Positions 61,531-64,000 of a DNA stretch of 64,000 nucleotides are shown here, in pieces (within the stretch, counting starts at the first letter, position 1; each line of letters begins with the position of its first letter). A program made the position numbers and the translations under genes. The DNA is taken from positions 254,524 to 318,523 of the forward strand of contig NZ_KE386793.1 in assembly GCF_000428725.1 (NCBI RefSeq), read 5' to 3'. The notes under the pieces are model-generated. The model saw only the letters and a program-made list of their open reading frames with translations, was not told the origin of the DNA and ran no database searches. This DNA is from Psychromonas aquimarina ATCC BAA-1526 (GTDB taxonomy: Bacteria; Pseudomonadota; Gammaproteobacteria; Enterobacterales; Psychromonadaceae).

Positions 61531-64000
61531 ATGAATAAATTCAAACGCTCGTTATTAGCGCTTTCTATAGCAGGGTCAATGCCGGTCGCCGCATATAACG
61601 CTCCTGCCTCGCCGACTGTCTACGGAGCGGAAGACGCAGTGCTTACAGGGGCTGTGTTAAAAAATAACCGTCAGGGGTCTGGCTATACAGGCGGAGCATA
61701 CATTAAAACAGAAACAAGAAAAGGCGACGTGATCACCTGGACGCTGGACGTACCGAAGCAGGGCGATTACCAGCTGAGTTTTCGTTATGCCAGTAAAAAT
61801 GATCGTCATATGCAGTTAAGTGCCAATGACAGTGAAGCAAGTACTTACCAGTTCCCGGCAACGAATAACTGGAGAACCTGGAAACAGAGTGAAGCAGTTA
61901 CTTTTACTCTGGAGCAGGGCGAGAATACTATTAATCTGGAAACATTAAGATCGCTGGGGCCTTATATTGATAATCTGCAGGTGACGTTTGTGCCGACTCC
62001 AAGTGATGAACTGCTTGCTCAGGCAGAAGGGCTTTATCAGGATATATCAATAGAGCTGGATAAACTCGGCTCTGCACATGTTAACAAAGTTATTCCGAAA
62101 ATATTTCCGGATCCGGTTAACTACAATCCAGGCCGTTATTCTACCTTTGTTTACCTAGATCAGGCTGCCAGCTTGTGGAATGCACCTGCTTTGCCGATAA
62201 TCTCTGGAGATAAAACTAAACGGGCACATGCAGCCGTATACACTGGTGGAGAGAATAAAGTGGCTGTTTTTGCCGGTGATGTTTTTAAATATCTGGCCGC
62301 GCCGAATTTTAATAGTCTGATCAACTGGATTGTTGAAGATGATCAAGGTCAGACAGCAGACACCTTGAGCGTTGCAGTCTTAGGCGGCTACAACGGCTCA
62401 CAGATTAAAAACTGGGCTGCAGAGCGCGACATAACATCCAGCCAGCAGGCCTTAACTGAAATTGATCCGCAGCAGTATATTGATCTGGTTGTGGTTAAGT
62501 CCAGTGCAGATGCCGCCTCGCTGCAGATGCTCCAGGAGCGTTTGACTCGTTTCCCTACAACTAACGTACTGCTCTACCATACCCAGAGAGAGTCCGGTTC
62601 GGCTCATCTAAAAGAGTTCCTGGCACAGTTCGGCATGAGTTTTAACGGTCGTGCTAACTATTATGATCAGGACCAGGTGGTAGAGTTGTCTGCAGAAGAG
62701 CAGATCAATCGCGCGCTGAATGATCCGCTATACGTAGAGCTGGCCGCAGTTGAAACCGCGCTAACTAATATGGCGGCCAAGACGGATAGTTTTGAACTTA
62801 CTGACGGTAATGATGCTAATTTCGCCGAACTGTACGGCACTGGTATTGCGTCGATTGCGGCTAACCAGAAAGCGGTTGAGTATCCTGACAGCCCGGCTAA
62901 GCTGCAGATGCTGTTTACTGAGCTGGCGCAGGTGAAAGCGGATCTGGCACCGCAGCCGCTGGCGCTTGAACGCGTTGATAAACAAGCATTTATAAACCGC
63001 TATTTTGCTAAAAATGTGCTTGCTTTGGATTCTACAATCTTTGAAAAAGTATCTTTATTTAGCCTTGCCAGCGGTTTTAGTGATATGGCGGAAAAAGCGC
63101 TGCTGGACAGAGATGTGAAAAACTTCACTGACAGCGATCTTATTTACGATGATTTAAACAAGGCATTTTCCCTGCTGCCTAACGCGCAGGCAGCACAAAC
63201 GATTGAATATATTTTTCCTGAAACAGTAAATTTCAATCCGGGAAAAAACGCTCGTTTTATGGAGCCTCTAGCCGTTGAATCTGCCTGGGGACCGAACTCT
63301 TTTCCATTGATTGTCGGTGAGAAAAACTCAGTATTTGCTTCTGCAAATGCAGCTCCGGGTAAACGTTCGGCGGCTTTCGGGTATGAACCGCTGAACCGCC
63401 TAGATAAAGACACTGTTTCTCAGCTGATGAGCTGGTTAATGAACACCTCGCTTACGCAGCTGAAATGGGAAGAGGTGACGGTACTGATTGCCGGTAATAA
63501 CGGCGGGACTAAAAACCATCTTAATGCCTGGGCTGACCAGCAGAATATCCCGTTGAATGCGGTTTCCTGGCAGGAGTGGCAGGAAGGGACCGAGCCGGAT
63601 CTGATTATAATGCAGACCAGTCAGAATGAAACCTGGGCAGATCTGGTAAGCCGTCAGCATCAGTTATTTCCTGACGTACCGCTAATGTTTACTCATTACG
63701 GCAGTTGGAACTGGAAGTTAAGCGAACAGGCAAAACAGATCGTGAGCGATTTTGGTTATCGCTCGTCTGGACATAACTACTATCGAGAAGATAAGAGTGT
63801 ATGGGAGAACAGTACGCAGATGTTAAAGCTTGCCTTAAATAAATTATCAGATGATGAACTTGATTCTGTGCAGGAGATGTTCGCAAACCTGCAGCATGAC
63901 TCTTTTAATTTCACTCTGAGTGAAGGGCAGAGCCCGGCTTATCAAGCTGAATTTGTGGAGCCGATGGTCTATTTGAATGCCAGTATTGCGCAGCTTAATG
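61531..64000 (+). CDS. Large exported ImpA/M60-like protein with N-terminal carbohydrate-binding domain, 3' end missing
   Basis: Open from ATG 61531 to the window end (at least 823 codons). A signal peptide (about 1-21) is followed by a CBM6/35-like domain (about 25-155; VYGAEDAVLTGAV, GSGYTGGAYI, GPYIDNLQV). Two related ImpA-type N-terminal modules follow: VNYNPGRYSTFVYLDQA (about 193) and VNFNPGKNARFMEPLA (about 567). ImpA-type enzymes are M60 metallopeptidases that cut mucin-like glycoproteins; the peptidase domain (HExxH) would lie beyond the edge and was not seen. AAAGGAA lies before the ATG. The name depends on the unseen part. Confidence 0.7.
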   Translation, partial: MNKFKRSLLALSIAGSMPVAAYNAPASPTVYGAEDAVLTGAVLKNNRQGSGYTGGAYIKTETRKGDVITWTLDVPKQGDYQLSFRYASKNDRHMQLSANDSEASTYQFPATNNWRTWKQSEAVTFTLEQGENTINLETLRSLGPYIDNLQVTFVPTPSDELLAQAEGLYQDISIELDKLGSAHVNKVIPKIFPDPVNYNPGRYSTFVYLDQAASLWNAPALPIISGDKTKRAHAAVYTGGENKVAVFAGDVFKYLAAPNFNSLINWIVEDDQGQTADTLSVAVLGGYNGSQIKNWAAERDITSSQQALTEIDPQQYIDLVVVKSSADAASLQMLQERLTRFPTTNVLLYHTQRESGSAHLKEFLAQFGMSFNGRANYYDQDQVVELSAEEQINRALNDPLYVELAAVETALTNMAAKTDSFELTDGNDANFAELYGTGIASIAANQKAVEYPDSPAKLQMLFTELAQVKADLAPQPLALERVDKQAFINRYFAKNVLALDSTIFEKVSLFSLASGFSDMAEKALLDRDVKNFTDSDLIYDDLNKAFSLLPNAQAAQTIEYIFPETVNFNPGKNARFMEPLAVESAWGPNSFPLIVGEKNSVFASANAAPGKRSAAFGYEPLNRLDKDTVSQLMSWLMNTSLTQLKWEEVTVLIAGNNGGTKNHLNAWADQQNIPLNAVSWQEWQEGTEPDLIIMQTSQNETWADLVSRQHQLFPDVPLMFTHYGSWNWKLSEQAKQIVSDFGYRSSGHNYYREDKSVWENSTQMLKLALNKLSDDELDSVQEMFANLQHDSFNFTLSEGQSPAYQAEFVEPMVYLNASIAQLN

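Noticed and set aside
1..64000. Very frequent CTGCAG hexamers throughout the window
   Set aside because: They fall mostly inside genes as Leu-Gln or Ala/Cys-Arg codon pairs in a genome that prefers CTG and CAG, so codon choice explains them better than a restriction or uptake signal.

Overview
The window looks like chromosomal DNA of a marine gammaproteobacterium close to Psychromonas, Colwellia or Vibrio. The reasons are the vibrioferrin-type siderophore genes, a CspA gene with a long leader, a BCCT osmolyte transporter, a Qnr pentapeptide protein, many c-di-GMP proteins, and a MITE of a type I recall from psychrophilic Alteromonadales. Base composition is moderately AT-rich. The genus is an inference. 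No rRNA, convincing tRNA, CRISPR array or intact transposase was found.

Layout. 1-2.9 kb: the 3' end of a siderophore operon (pvsD, cut by the left edge, and pvsE). 3.1-13.8 kb: a REC-GGDEF-EAL protein, then a tightly overlapping four-gene phosphorelay operon (triple-CHASE3 hybrid kinase, CheR, CheB, REC-HK-REC-REC-HPt kinase). 13.9-20 kb: a MITE abutting an LpxR-type deacylase, a 2H phosphoesterase, a class III aminotransferase, cspA, and an exported RelA/SpoT-fold protein. 20-30.5 kb: an EAL protein, a chemoreceptor, an orphan Imm49-like immunity gene between two REP-like palindromes, elaA, a Crp/Fnr regulator with a BASS transporter, a DUF2235 hydrolase with a lectin-like tail, and a DUF1971 gene behind NsrR-like and Fur-like sites. 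30.5-36.3 kb: a UvrD-like helicase, then a solute-binding protein paired with a diguanylate cyclase.

36.3-53.2 kb reads as an accessory region. It holds a DUF1501 gene remnant, a decayed reverse transcriptase, an AHH nuclease toxin with its immunity gene, a class III cyclase, a PEP-CTERM protein, a GC-rich solute-binding protein and a chromosomal qnr. Two families of palindromic repeats are concentrated here, with long non-coding gaps. BCCT and DUF3857/TPR genes sit inside it.

53.4-64 kb: an ACP/acyl-AMP ligase/acyltransferase fusion, a UMF1-type MFS transporter, a probable metal-stress module (Met/Cys-rich exported protein and SHOCT membrane protein, divergent from a two-component system whose sensor has a His/Met-rich loop), and the 5' part of a large ImpA/M60-like protein cut by the right edge.

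Common threads are cyclic-nucleotide signalling (REC-GGDEF-EAL, EAL, GGDEF, class III cyclase, RelA/SpoT fold), complex phosphorelays, and scattered toxin or immunity genes without a visible type VI secretion cluster.
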